Source of the DNA: Stieleria sedimenti
GTDB taxonomy: Bacteria > Planctomycetota > Planctomycetia > Pirellulales > Pirellulaceae
Reading direction: 5' to 3'
Assembly (NCBI RefSeq): GCF_025060895.1
Contig: NZ_JANZKV010000057.1
Span: 1 to 64,000, forward strand
DNA length: 64,000 bases
The translations under genes were made by a program, and so were the position numbers. Below, in pieces: positions 27,085 through 36,470 of this stretch. Every line of letters starts with the position of its first letter. Positions within the stretch are counted from its first letter, which is position 1. The notes under the pieces are model-generated. The model was not told the origin of the DNA. It ran no database searches and saw only the letters and a program-made list of their open reading frames with translations.

Positions 27085-27951
27085 TCAGGCACTTTCCAAT
27101 TCAGTCCAACAGGTCCGTCCCAAGAAGTCGTAAACGTTTCTAATCGCAAATACATTTGTGTGATGGGTTGTCAATTGATAGTCGCATCCAATTCTTGAAA
27201 TCTGTGAATCGGTGTTCTTGATAAAGAGTCCAAATCCCGCTGATTCAAATTCGGCCAACAGATCTTTTACTGTGTATCCAAATTCATTGAAGTGCTCCTC
27301 CGAAATTTCGAAATAGACGCAGCTGGCCCTTTCTACTGTTTTCCGCCCACCCTTAAGAACAAATTTTTCATAACCCTCAACGTCGATTTTCAACAGATCA
27401 ATCTTTGAGAATTCTGTTGTGTAATCGTCCAATCGATGCACAGGAACACACAGGCCGTCTCGACTACGGATAACGTGATTTGTGTCGTCATTGGTACCGG
27501 AGCTAAAGGAAATCTCCCCATTTGATTCGCCCAGAGCGCAATTGAAGAGCCTTACACGCCCCTCTAGATCGTTTAGTTTCACATTCTCCTCCAGAAAACC
27601 AAAAATACGCGGATGGGGCTCAAAGGCTACGACGTGGCCGTGAGGCATGACCAACGCGGCGGGGATAGCCGTTGTTCCGATATTCGCACCAACGTCGATG
27701 TAAACGTTTCCGCTTCTTAAATAGCTGGTGATGAAATCAGCATCTGACTTTCTCGCATTGGGGTCGTAGAGCGTCGCTAGAGATAGAGAACTCTTGCGAA
27801 GATGGATTCGAAACCCATTCGAAGGAAGTTTTAGTCGGAAGAGTGCTCCTGCATCAAACGGAAGCCAAGCGAGAAACTTGCACGACAATCGCCGAAATGG
27901 CTTCGGATCGTTGTTAAGAACACGTACAATAGTTTTTAGTTTATCTATCAA
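27085..27951 (-). CDS. FkbM-family methyltransferase
   Basis: 288 residues. Motif I YIDVGANIGTTAI lies at about 84-96, VVAFEPHPRIFGFLEENV follows, and the FkbM-typical IDLLKIDVEGYEKFVLKGG sits near residue 185-203. FkbM enzymes O-methylate sugars and polyketides using SAM. The start appears to be a TTG at 27951, with no better codon in frame; confidence in the exact start is low. It follows the polymerase candidate by about 20 bases and precedes a GT gene. Confidence 0.85.
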   Translation of the reverse strand: MIDKLKTIVRVLNNDPKPFRRLSCKFLAWLPFDAGALFRLKLPSNGFRIHLRKSSLSLATLYDPNARKSDADFITSYLRSGNVYIDVGANIGTTAIPAALVMPHGHVVAFEPHPRIFGFLEENVKLNDLEGRVRLFNCALGESNGEISFSSGTNDDTNHVIRSRDGLCVPVHRLDDYTTEFSKIDLLKIDVEGYEKFVLKGGRKTVERASCVYFEISEEHFNEFGYTVKDLLAEFESAGFGLFIKNTDSQISRIGCDYQLTTHHTNVFAIRNVYDFLGRTCWTELESA

Positions 27952-27971
27952 CCTAGATTCACTCAGTGAAG

Positions 27972-29324
27972 TTAATCGGCAGATCCGCGGTGGAATGTCC
28001 GACCATCAGACTGGACCTCGTCTACGGACGTCATTCCAAGAGCATAGGAATCATTTTTGGCAAGTTGTGCATACGCAGTACAGCACACCGCGAGCCAGAG
28101 AAACCATTCGCCATCAAGCACACTTGTGAAAAAAGAGCACACAAATTCACATGCGATGACTGCCAGCAATACTGCGCCCAAAAATGATCGATGTGAGTCG
28201 TATGGACGAATATAGGATCTCGAAGCACGATACGCGAGAATAGCTCCGCTTCCAATTACCGCTAGCCAAAGAAAAAGTCCTTGAATGCCCCAGCCAGCAG
28301 CGATATCTAACGGCCCGTTGTGAACAGAACGGAATTCGTCACGGAAGTGTTGAATGTAGCCACGCCCCCGTGGGCTCGTGAATGCGGCCTCTCCGCCAGA
28401 GCCAAGCGGATAATCGGAAATCATCTTTACAGCTGCCTTCCAATAATCGAGGCGTTCTGAGGCGGAATCGTCACGCTCCTCAGCGGATGCAAATATCGAG
28501 TCGAATCGCTCCCAAATTGCTTCGCTTTTTGCCATCACCAGCACCGCGCAAATGCCAAGAACGCAAAGCCATATAGACCGTTTCCTGCTAACACCACGTG
28601 AAAAGAGTACAATTGTGATTCCAGCGGCAAGCAGTCCGAGATAAGCACCACGACTATTGCACCGCAAAATCGTTTCCAAGACCAGTGGAGCAGCAACGAG
28701 GGACACCGCCGCATAGACCTTATTTCGCATCGAAATTACGAAGTATCCGGCAAGCGGAAGCCCCAACGCCATTACCGCAGAGCCGCCATTGGCCCCTTGC
28801 GCCCCAGGGAAGCTGAAACCTTCTAGCCGCCCGCCTTCGATCGAGCCTTGGCCGCCGATAACGATTTGGTAACCGACAAATCCGCAGCCAACGACTATTG
28901 CGAACAGAAACAGCTCCAAATCAGCTTGAGTCCGGATGCTAAAATAGATGAAAGCGGATGCGAGGCATCCCTTCCACAATATGTCGAAAACTTTGCTACT
29001 TTCGGGCGGGTAATTAGCTAATAAAGCGTTCACCAAGAAAGCATTGAACGATATCGCGGCTAGCATCCAAAGAAGTCGAGTTCCCTGTCGCGATGAAGCT
29101 GCCCGGGTTTTCCAGTGAACCAGATTTGCCACGATCAATATTACCGCAGCTAGCAAGCTCCACCGCATCGTCAAAGATCTCAGCAAACCGCCTCCGAACC
29201 ACCAAAACACCGGACTCGCAAAAAAAACCATCGAGTTCGCAAGTGCTGCGTAGATCGGACGTTTGAGGGACGCAAGCGAAAGGAGGACGAATGCGGCTAA
29301 CCATGCTAACGCGGTTAGACTCAT
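27972..29324 (-). CDS. O-antigen ligase/polymerase (Wzy-type) membrane protein
   Basis: 450 residues with roughly ten or more hydrophobic segments (for example LAWLAAFVLLSLASL, LLAAVILIVANLVHW, SIWLCVLGICAVLVMA). The large periplasmic-loop region is near SARERLDYWKAAVKMISDYPLGSG and FRSVHNGPLDIAAGWGIQG, which is the Wzy_C / O-antigen-ligase signature area (HN-x-x-L). It would join repeat units into a polymer after flipping. ATG at 29324 overlaps the upstream stop (ATGA). Ligase versus polymerase cannot be separated by sequence here; Wzy fits best with Wzx and Wzz in the same cluster. Confidence 0.8.
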   Translation of the reverse strand: MSLTALAWLAAFVLLSLASLKRPIYAALANSMVFFASPVFWWFGGGLLRSLTMRWSLLAAVILIVANLVHWKTRAASSRQGTRLLWMLAAISFNAFLVNALLANYPPESSKVFDILWKGCLASAFIYFSIRTQADLELFLFAIVVGCGFVGYQIVIGGQGSIEGGRLEGFSFPGAQGANGGSAVMALGLPLAGYFVISMRNKVYAAVSLVAAPLVLETILRCNSRGAYLGLLAAGITIVLFSRGVSRKRSIWLCVLGICAVLVMAKSEAIWERFDSIFASAEERDDSASERLDYWKAAVKMISDYPLGSGGEAAFTSPRGRGYIQHFRDEFRSVHNGPLDIAAGWGIQGLFLWLAVIGSGAILAYRASRSYIRPYDSHRSFLGAVLLAVIACEFVCSFFTSVLDGEWFLWLAVCCTAYAQLAKNDSYALGMTSVDEVQSDGRTFHRGSAD

Positions 29325-30436
29325 CGGTGCGCCGTGACCTTTGGATTCGTGTGTTGCCCGCCACTTTGAAGCATCTTGGACGCGTGGCCTAAAGAAAAAT
29401 CAATCAGTCCTCTTGCCGAAAAAAGTTCTCGAAGTTCAGCTTGCCCCGCGTCAACGATCGCGAGCCTGCGTTTATCATCGTTTAGCAAATCGCGAATCGT
29501 TTGTGCGAGGTCAGCTAGGTCCCAGCGTACGGAAACATACGTTTCCTCCGCGCGGAATATATCAGGCCACGTCTTAATATGATCCACCGTTGGTTTGACA
29601 AGACAGGCACCATTCAACACAGCTTCGAAATCTCGATAGCAGAGCTCACCCCATCCAAAGGGGCTGACTACGATTTTTGATCGACGAATTTCATCCAAAA
29701 ACTGAGCTCGCGGGACAATCGATTCACCTGACGTTACCAGATCCATTTTTTCAATTATCCGCTTGAAGTGGATTCGGTGACGCGAATACACGGGCTCTGT
29801 GCCGATACCAAAACGGCAATGTATGTCAATCTCACGAGGAATGCCTGCGTCAATGAAAGCTGGTGTTGGCGCGCATTTCAACAAATAAATTTGAATGGTC
29901 TCGCGAAGACTCCCCCATTCGAGAAAATTGCCAAAACCAAAGTTCCAACTTAGTTTAAGTTTCTCTCGCTCATCTTCAAAAGCCCGAAGTTCTTTATCCT
30001 GTTCGTAAATTTGTTCGCCCAAATCGTAGTGCCGAACGAAAAAATCTGAATGCATCCTGTTATGAATGAAAGACTTGTCGTAATTACTGAGATCCTTGTA
30101 GTACTGGCCTTTCCAATAGGCATCAATATGCGGAAGCACCTCAAACTGTGTATTCCCTGCACTGTCCCGATTGTCAAACCAATGAATCCCCTGATATTCG
30201 CTTCTTAGTCTCGCTAAGAAACGAATGGTTTCCTCAATCGGTTTGCGGTAAAAGAGCTTCCCTTCCACTGCTGCAATATCCGCCTTAGGCATCCGTGTGG
30301 TGTCGTACGAGTAACTAACGGACAGACCTGCGTTCTCTAATGCCCTTGAACAAAGAACATAGGGGAAAAAGACTCGAGATGGTACGGGACGTCGAAGCAA
30401 CGACGACCTTCGAGTGAAAACGATCAGTTTTTTCAT
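29321..30436 (-). CDS. glycosyltransferase-like protein with exostosin/GT1-like C-terminus
   Basis: 371 residues, not a standard GT4. The C-terminal half has EIRRSKIVVSPFGWGELCYR followed by DFEAVLNGACLVKPTVDHI, a pattern seen in Glyco_trans_1_2 / exostosin-like donor domains, where the Glu of the DFEAVLNG stretch would contact the nucleotide sugar. The N-terminal half carries no motif I recognise. It is coupled by ATGA to the downstream polymerase gene. Probably a sugar transferase; specificity unknown. Confidence 0.6.
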   Translation of the reverse strand: MKKLIVFTRRSSLLRRPVPSRVFFPYVLCSRALENAGLSVSYSYDTTRMPKADIAAVEGKLFYRKPIEETIRFLARLRSEYQGIHWFDNRDSAGNTQFEVLPHIDAYWKGQYYKDLSNYDKSFIHNRMHSDFFVRHYDLGEQIYEQDKELRAFEDEREKLKLSWNFGFGNFLEWGSLRETIQIYLLKCAPTPAFIDAGIPREIDIHCRFGIGTEPVYSRHRIHFKRIIEKMDLVTSGESIVPRAQFLDEIRRSKIVVSPFGWGELCYRDFEAVLNGACLVKPTVDHIKTWPDIFRAEETYVSVRWDLADLAQTIRDLLNDDKRRLAIVDAGQAELRELFSARGLIDFSLGHASKMLQSGGQHTNPKVTAHR

Positions 30437-30550
30437 TTAATGAGTTCGTGCCGATACGACGATTTGCGGAACAGTGCCCCCAAGCAATCCATTATCACGC
30501 GGCCGTGCGTAACCGTTAGCGGCAGGCAGCGCTTCGATTGTTGTATTTTT

Positions 30551-31747
30551 CTAACTGCGAGAGACATTTGCGAGCTGTCTATACAGTTGTGCGTAGCCTT
30601 CTAACATCCTCGCCAAAGTATACGTCCCGCGCTGGCGGGCCAAAGCGGCGAGGCCATATGAATCGCGAAGCTCCAGATCGTTCATTTTAATCATCGCATC
30701 GACCAACTCTCGCTGATTGTTAGGAGCAATCACGATGCCACACGGATCTGGCGGTGCCAACATGATACTGGCGTCGCCCACATCGGTCGCAATCACCGCT
30801 AATTCAGAAGCCATTGCTTCTAGCATCGATTGACTCATTCCTTCGCTATCGCTGCAATTGACGTAAACGTCCATTGCTGCCAGATATCGCCATGTGTGCC
30901 ATTGATGTCCGACAAAATGAACGCAGTCGGACAAGCCTTTTGAATCGGCTAACTGTTCTAGTTCGTCTCGGCAGGGACCATCTCCAACGAACAATAGATG
31001 GCCTTTTCGTTCAAGCGACGCCTGGGCGTCGGCAAGGGATCGAATCGCCAGTCCCAGATTCTTGATCCTGGATAGACGCGCGACGGTACCAATCACGTAA
31101 TCGTCGTTCGCAAACCCGAGTTCTTGACGAACCAAGGTTCGAAATTCGCGGCGCTGCGCTGGGCTATGCTTTGAATCTAATCCATTGGGGACCACATGGA
31201 TCTGTGACGCGTCAATTTTCGTAATCGCTTCGATTTTCGCAGCTACGCAGTGCGAATTCGTTGTTACAGCAATCCGTCGGCAAATCCAACGCATCACAAG
31301 TGCTCGGAGTCGAAGTTTCAACGGCCCGCAGGCATTCGTGCCAAGGACAGTTCCTCGTTCTCCATGCAAATGCACACAAGATCCGTATCGACGTACTGCA
31401 AGATAGGACTCAACTAGGGTCGCCCAGTTGTGGGAATGCACGATGTCGGGCTTGAGGTGCTCTAAGGCATTCGCGATCACTCGGATGGACCGCAGACTGT
31501 TTCCTTTGAGGATGCGCAGCTCAATCACGTCGACATTGCTTGTATCAAACCATGCCCTTGCGGTCCCCATCTGGTCAAGGCATATAATGCTAATCTTGAA
31601 GTTGTCCCTCGGAAGTCCGTTTGCAACATTTGCGATGTAACGCTCCATCCCACCCGCGTCCAAACGCAGGACAACAACTGCGACATGAACAATCGTTTTT
31701 TTGATAATTTTAGCTAAGGTACTTGGGACCGGATTCGGTAATCCCAT
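30551..31747 (-). CDS. GT4-type glycosyltransferase
   Basis: 398 residues. After a short leader, VHVAVVVLRLDAGGMERYIA opens the GT-B fold with the glycine-rich GGMER loop. The donor half shows YVIGTVARLSRIKNLGLAI, LLFVGDGPCRDEL and CSDSEGMSQSMLEAMASELAV with the conserved glutamates. The ATG at 31747 lies 13 bases after the stop of the AAC(3)-like acetyltransferase gene. The start could also lie a few codons further in, nearer the first strand. Confidence 0.88.
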   Translation of the reverse strand: MGLPNPVPSTLAKIIKKTIVHVAVVVLRLDAGGMERYIANVANGLPRDNFKISIICLDQMGTARAWFDTSNVDVIELRILKGNSLRSIRVIANALEHLKPDIVHSHNWATLVESYLAVRRYGSCVHLHGERGTVLGTNACGPLKLRLRALVMRWICRRIAVTTNSHCVAAKIEAITKIDASQIHVVPNGLDSKHSPAQRREFRTLVRQELGFANDDYVIGTVARLSRIKNLGLAIRSLADAQASLERKGHLLFVGDGPCRDELEQLADSKGLSDCVHFVGHQWHTWRYLAAMDVYVNCSDSEGMSQSMLEAMASELAVIATDVGDASIMLAPPDPCGIVIAPNNQRELVDAMIKMNDLELRDSYGLAALARQRGTYTLARMLEGYAQLYRQLANVSRS

Positions 31748-31760
31748 TGGAACAGCCCGC

Positions 31761-32621
31761 CTAGACGCGATCGTTCAAGCGAGTGGCGAGCAATTTGACA
31801 TCAGTTGTCGAACGCGCAAGAAGTAGTTGTGGAGAGTCCGCGAGTAGTGGCAGAAGTGTATCTCGAAATCGTTGCGCTTCGATTAGGATCGAACTGCCGC
31901 GTCCAAGCCGTTTCTGACGCAAACACCCAGTATGCGAAAGGAATTCAGTGAATTCTTCAAAACGGCTTGGCACCGCACGATTATGGCATCTGACCTTGAC
32001 TCGAATTGGGGAGAGTTCATTTTCAGTAATACTAAACTCATCTTTATGGGGCTTTAGCAGATAAGGGACTCCTGCCATTGCTTCGACGGTGTGAAAACAC
32101 GTGTTCCGTTTTAGCCCCACACCTAGAAGCAATATCTGGCCATTCTGATCCATCAATTTCGCATAAGGTGTTCCATGTCCGCACGGCGAGTCCGCAAACA
32201 GATGCCCATCTATTAGCTCCTTTGCCATTGGCCCGACTACTGACACCGAATGAGATGGGTGAGTGCTTCGGATAACGCCTGGTCGCTGGCGAAACACCTC
32301 GGTGATTTTCCCTGCTTGCGAGGCGTCTTTCCTGCTGTTAAAGGTTCTCTCCCCACGATTGACAGCTGAAAACGTATGAGCAGGCATCAACAGCGTTCCT
32401 TCACTGCCAATAAACTCCAACAATCCGCCTATAACGCAATCTGCGCCTCCGACGAAATATCCAAGCGAAGACAATGAAGAGTGAACGAGTACCACTCCGC
32501 CCTTCTTGACGCCAAGCTCAGAGAGGTGCGTCTGAAACAATCCTCGATCGATATGTGGTTGGGTCACGAATCTAGCAATAGATTTCAACCTTTTCCTGAG
32601 TCGAACGATTGGTGCTGCCAC
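31761..32621 (-). CDS. AAC(3)-family N-acetyltransferase
   Basis: 286 residues, GTG start at 32621 with an in-frame stop a few codons upstream. Signature segments of the aminoglycoside 3-N-acetyltransferase family are present: VLVHSSLSSLGYFVGGADCV, GTLLMPAHTFS, and RSTHPSHSVSVVGPMAKEL with the conserved His-Pro-Ser-His. In this setting it more likely acetylates an amino sugar of the exopolysaccharide from acetyl-CoA than an antibiotic. It lies within a run of sugar-modifying genes, 106 bases after a hexapeptide acyltransferase gene. Confidence 0.85.
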   Translation of the reverse strand: MAAPIVRLRKRLKSIARFVTQPHIDRGLFQTHLSELGVKKGGVVLVHSSLSSLGYFVGGADCVIGGLLEFIGSEGTLLMPAHTFSAVNRGERTFNSRKDASQAGKITEVFRQRPGVIRSTHPSHSVSVVGPMAKELIDGHLFADSPCGHGTPYAKLMDQNGQILLLGVGLKRNTCFHTVEAMAGVPYLLKPHKDEFSITENELSPIRVKVRCHNRAVPSRFEEFTEFLSHTGCLRQKRLGRGSSILIEAQRFRDTLLPLLADSPQLLLARSTTDVKLLATRLNDRV

Positions 32622-32727
32622 GTGAAAAACCGGGATGCTTCAACGCGTAAAAAATGGAGTTGCGGAAGTCGCCATCTGCACAAGGAATTGCTTCCGAGTG
32701 ATAAATGGCTTCAATTCTCAGAGGGGA

Positions 32728-33261
32728 TTAGTCGGAATCTGATTGTTGATGGATGATCTCTGAACCAGACTCTCGCTTTCCTATCACTTTAGCCGGAGTT
32801 CCAGCAATGATGGCATTTGGTTCAGATGATTTCGTGACAACGGAACCAGCTGCAACGACTGTTCCCCTTGCCAATCGAACACCAGGGAGAATCACACTAC
32901 GAGCAGCAATCCAAACATCATCTTCGATCGCGACTGGTGAAAGCTCGTAACCTTGTTCACGAATGTTGATTTTGGCGTCGCGCATCTTGTGGTTTTGAGA
33001 CCAGATGTAGGAACCCGGGCCAATTAAAACGTTGTTTCCGATTTCGATTCCTGCACGCGCATTTAACTGGCAATAAGCTGCGATGCCCGTATTGCAGCCA
33101 ATCGTGAGATTTTCGGGGTAATAGATAAGCACATGTGGCAAGACGCGTACGCCTGCCTCTGCAGTGAATCCATACCATCGCCATCTCGCTTTCTCTCCTA
33201 GTCGTCCAGGCACTGCACAAAGGAATCCTCGCCACCATTCAACAATCTCTCGATTTGGCAT
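32728..33261 (-). CDS. left-handed beta-helix (hexapeptide) O-acetyltransferase
   Basis: 177 residues. Hexapeptide repeats are seen throughout the middle ([20 protein letters not shown], then [18 protein letters not shown], then [19 protein letters not shown] and [13 protein letters not shown]), ending in [15 protein letters not shown], the classical end of WbbJ/CysE/LacA-like acetyltransferases. SQNH contains the catalytic-type His. Probably an acetyl-CoA-dependent sugar O-acetyltransferase. ATG at 33261; 18 bases after the flippase stop. Confidence 0.88.
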   Translation of the reverse strand: MPNREIVEWWRGFLCAVPGRLGEKARWRWYGFTAEAGVRVLPHVLIYYPENLTIGCNTGIAAYCQLNARAGIEIGNNVLIGPGSYIWSQNHKMRDAKINIREQGYELSPVAIEDDVWIAARSVILPGVRLARGTVVAAGSVVTKSSEPNAIIAGTPAKVIGKRESGSEIIHQQSDSD

Positions 33262-33279
33262 ATTTTCCCACCTTGCTTG

Positions 33280-34866
33280 CTAATGAGACTGCGCTGCGTC
33301 GGACACGTTCGAGGACCTTTTGAATCGCTTGCGAATCGAGTCACATCTTTTTTGTAACGTTCTACGCAAATCTGAAATTTGTCCCGCAGTCAGGAGGACA
33401 GGAGCCAAGATGCAAACAATCGTTCCGGAAGTACCTCCGGCAAGCATCAATTGGCTCCAAGTCATAGGTTGACCAATTAAGTTGGCCAGTCCGTAGATCG
33501 AAGCGGCCAAGATGCACCCGAATATCATCGGACGGAATGAAATCTGGAAAATGAGCCACAGACACTGCTGGTGCAGAATTTTGGCGTGTGCGGGCACATG
33601 GAAAAGCAGCCCCATCGTTGACGCCGCAATCAAGGTTCCAATGGCGATCCCGACTGGTCCAATTAGGTTCCCAAAAATGATACTTCCAACAAGGTTTATG
33701 ATCGCCTCCAGAAACATGAGTGTTGCGACTAACTTTAGTTTATTTTCCGCGAGGAGCAGTTGGATTCCTGCGCGTTGAAATCCAACGAACAGAAAAGCAA
33801 GACTGAGTACAGCGAAAATCAAAGGGGCTTCCGACGTCAGGTAGTTTGCATCAGCGGAGTCGCCTAACCAAAGTGCTAGGAACGGTCTAATCCAAACCGA
33901 GCCGACAATAAGGATCGATAAGGACAAGCCGATGACCAACCGAGTCGCCGTAACATAAAGCATGGTTAGCGATTCTTTGTTCTCCTGTTTGCTCAGGTAG
34001 GCCATGGTTGGAAACAAGACTTTCGTTGATGCAATCACGATCTTTGTCCCGTAATCAACAAGCGATGCTGCAATGCCGTATGGTGCGACGGCCCGAGCAC
34101 TGAACAATATTGCAACGACAATCGTGTCAGAAAAGTAGATGAATTGGCGACTGATTCCGATCAGGAAATTCCAAATGCCGACACTCGTGATTTCTCTGAT
34201 TTCAGTGCGATCAAGCGTGATACCGCATCCGCGGATGCCTGGTAAACAACGCCTAGCGACAACGACTCTGATGAGCCCGTCAAGGCAGTTGGTTGACATC
34301 AACACGATCGAAAGTGCAATCAGTCCACCACCTCGACTGAGCGCTAGCCAAGTCACCACCGCAAAGATGATTCTTGTGAAGATGGTGACAGCATTTGCGA
34401 TGTCATATCGCTGTAGTCCCACCAGCACGGAACCATACGGAGTGACTGGCATTTTGATTGCCGCACCAAATGCCTGAATGAGCACGACGGTCCAAATACT
34501 GGCAGCAAGTTCGCCACTCATCTCAACAAACGACGGCAACACGATTGCAAGAACCGTTGCCGCAAGCATGATCACCGCAGCGAGTCCGCTGAGAAGAGGA
34601 ATTGCAGCCGCGATGTGTCGTCGAACACTAACGACATCGTCGGCTGCAATACGGCGAGTGATCGATTGAGTGAGCCCGGCTCGCAAGCCCATGTCAACCA
34701 TCCCGTAGTATCCGACCAAACCCTGGAGCAGGAGCCAGACCCCATAAGCTTCCGTGCCCAGTTCGCGGATGACGAACGGAGTCAGGAAGAACGTGACGAC
34801 CACCTGACTGACTAAGCCAACCCAACTCGCAGCGACATTTCGCAGGACTACTTTTGCGACGTTCAT
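33280..34866 (-). CDS. Wzx-type repeat-unit flippase (MOP superfamily)
   Basis: 528 residues with about 12-14 hydrophobic helices. The N-terminus VVLRNVAASWVGLVSQVVVT and FFLTPFVIRELGTEAYGVWL is the typical opening of polysaccharide-biosynthesis (PST) flippases, which move undecaprenyl-linked repeat units across the inner membrane. The charged, Arg-rich C-terminal tail is cytoplasmic. ATG at 34866. This is the most upstream gene of the variable cassette, following 372 bases without a convincing gene. Confidence 0.88.
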   Translation of the reverse strand: MNVAKVVLRNVAASWVGLVSQVVVTFFLTPFVIRELGTEAYGVWLLLQGLVGYYGMVDMGLRAGLTQSITRRIAADDVVSVRRHIAAAIPLLSGLAAVIMLAATVLAIVLPSFVEMSGELAASIWTVVLIQAFGAAIKMPVTPYGSVLVGLQRYDIANAVTIFTRIIFAVVTWLALSRGGGLIALSIVLMSTNCLDGLIRVVVARRCLPGIRGCGITLDRTEIREITSVGIWNFLIGISRQFIYFSDTIVVAILFSARAVAPYGIAASLVDYGTKIVIASTKVLFPTMAYLSKQENKESLTMLYVTATRLVIGLSLSILIVGSVWIRPFLALWLGDSADANYLTSEAPLIFAVLSLAFLFVGFQRAGIQLLLAENKLKLVATLMFLEAIINLVGSIIFGNLIGPVGIAIGTLIAASTMGLLFHVPAHAKILHQQCLWLIFQISFRPMIFGCILAASIYGLANLIGQPMTWSQLMLAGGTSGTIVCILAPVLLTAGQISDLRRTLQKRCDSIRKRFKRSSNVSDAAQSH

Positions 34867-35238
34867 TTACTGAAAGCCGAGACTTGTGAGCGTCGGGAAA
34901 TGGTAAGATTTATCGTTTTGCATGTTTTTATGATGCGAAAAGCTAGACGCCGCAGCAAGCGACTGTGACATCATTCCAAACGCAACATTTGCCGCGTTCA
35001 TGCTCGGCAACCTCAAACGCGTCGAAATTGCGTTCCAACATAACTCGCGCTCATATTGGGAAGCGAAGCTGCTAATCCGGAATTCGCTTTCGTCTAGTCT
35101 GCCTAACACTCAGCGCAACTCATTATCGCGATGATTAACGACTTGCCAATGGAAACGATTTCAGCATAGCTAACGTAATGATGCGGCGGAAACCTGCCAG
35201 ATGAAAATGATCTGAAAGTCAGTCGCCATTAAAGATGG
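34867..35238. other. gene-free stretch upstream of the flippase
   Basis: No convincing coding region. An 80-codon minus-strand frame ends exactly at the flippase start (TAAATG), but its product has no recognisable features. The stretch could hold a promoter for the variable cassette; I see no motif I would trust. Confidence 0.4.
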
Positions 35239-36363
35239 TTATCGCGACGCAGACAGGATTTCATTGCAAAAGACTTCGGTAATTCTCGCAGCCGCTTTCC
35301 CGTCCCAAAGTTCTGGACATATGCCAACGTCGTAGTCGTCCGCCAGCACGGCTTCCAACTGTGCACGCAAAAGAGTGGCGTTACTTCCGACTAGCGTGCT
35401 ACTACCCTGCCCGACCGTGATGGGCCGCTCCGTGTTGGATCGCATGGTCAAGCAGGGAATCCCCAGGGCCGTCGATTCTTCCTGCAGTCCGCCAGAGTCA
35501 GTCACGATGACTTTTGATGAGCTCGACAATGCCAAGAATTCCATGTAACCCTGTGGAGGAATCGATTTGATTCCTTCGGCGGCTTCCAACAGGCCTGAAA
35601 GACCGAACTCTTTTAGACGGCTTGCCGTCCTTGGGTGGATGGCAAACACCAAGGGCAGTTCGGTACTGACACCGATCAATACTTCCAAAATTGATTTCAG
35701 GGTGTCTTGTTCATCAACGTTCGATGGCCGGTGCAGTGTCACAAGTCCAAATCCGTGTTTGGTTAGCCCATGGTCCGAAAGCACCTGCGAATGGTTCACT
35801 CTTGCGAGCGAGTGCATCAGCGTGTCGATCATCAGGTTGCCGACCAGATGGATGTTCTCTTCCGGATGACCTTCGCGACGCAGATGTTCGACGCCGATGG
35901 GGTCGGATACCAGCAGCATGTCTGAAATCGAATCGGTCAAGATGCGATTGATCTCTTCGGGCATCGATCGGTCGAAGCTGCGCAGGCCCGCTTCGACGTG
36001 GGCCACCGGAATGCCGAGTTTGGCTGCCGCAATGGCTGCCGCCATCGTGGAGTTGACATCGCCGACGACGACCAGGCGGTCGAAGGGTTTGCCGGACGGG
36101 CCGCCGCTTTGCAATACGGGTTCGATGCGTTCGAGGATGCGTGCGGTTTGGATGGCTTGGGTACCCGAACCGACGTCAAGTGACACATCAGGACGACGGA
36201 TGTCGAGTTGCTCGAAGAAGATGTCCGAGAGCGCCGCATCGTAGTGCTGGCCGGTGTGGATGAGCGTGGCTTCGAGGTCGGGGTGCTTGTCGATCTCGCG
36301 CAGCAGTGGAGCCATCTTCATGAAGTTCGGACGGGCACCGACGACGCAGGCGAGATGAGTCAT
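35239..36363 (-). CDS. wecB: UDP-N-acetylglucosamine 2-epimerase, non-hydrolysing
   Basis: About 374 residues from the ATG at 36363 (MTHLACVVGARPNFMKMAPL); the frame extends nine codons further, but the family always begins near the ARPN motif. Diagnostic segments: GDVNSTMAAAIAA, HVEAGLRSFDRSMPEEINR, LVTLHRPSNVDEQ, and the C-terminal VTDSGGLQEESTALGIPCL. It interconverts UDP-GlcNAc and UDP-ManNAc in the cytoplasm. The adjacent UDP-sugar dehydrogenase gene suggests that ManNAc is then oxidised to ManNAcA for the exopolysaccharide. Confidence 0.93.
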   Translation of the reverse strand: MTHLACVVGARPNFMKMAPLLREIDKHPDLEATLIHTGQHYDAALSDIFFEQLDIRRPDVSLDVGSGTQAIQTARILERIEPVLQSGGPSGKPFDRLVVVGDVNSTMAAAIAAAKLGIPVAHVEAGLRSFDRSMPEEINRILTDSISDMLLVSDPIGVEHLRREGHPEENIHLVGNLMIDTLMHSLARVNHSQVLSDHGLTKHGFGLVTLHRPSNVDEQDTLKSILEVLIGVSTELPLVFAIHPRTASRLKEFGLSGLLEAAEGIKSIPPQGYMEFLALSSSSKVIVTDSGGLQEESTALGIPCLTMRSNTERPITVGQGSSTLVGSNATLLRAQLEAVLADDYDVGICPELWDGKAAARITEVFCNEILSASR

Positions 36364-36382
36364 TGATCGAAGTTGGCAGGGG

Positions 36383-36453
36383 AGTGGCAAGACAATGGGG
36401 GCAAAACGGTGTTGGCAGGGATGGCAGAACGATACGGGGCAGAATGATGACGT
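36383..36453. repeat. dispersed ATCATTCTGCC/GCAAAACGATG repeat
   Basis: Degenerate copy of a unit reading GGCAAAACGATGGGGGCAAAA followed by GGCAGAATGATACGGGGCAG on the plus strand. The same unit recurs at about 37845, 39005, 39770, 39930, 40060 and 40760-40940. It fills the spacer between the epimerase and dehydrogenase genes. Confidence 0.75.
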
Positions 36454-36470
36454 GATGCCAGTTCTTCATC

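Noticed and set aside
31761-32621. Aminoglycoside resistance gene
   Set aside because: The family matches AAC(3), but its position between sugar-modifying genes makes a polysaccharide role much more likely.
34867-35109. 80-codon minus-strand frame ending exactly at the flippase start
   Set aside because: The TAAATG junction is suggestive, but the product has no familiar features and the frame is short enough to arise by chance.
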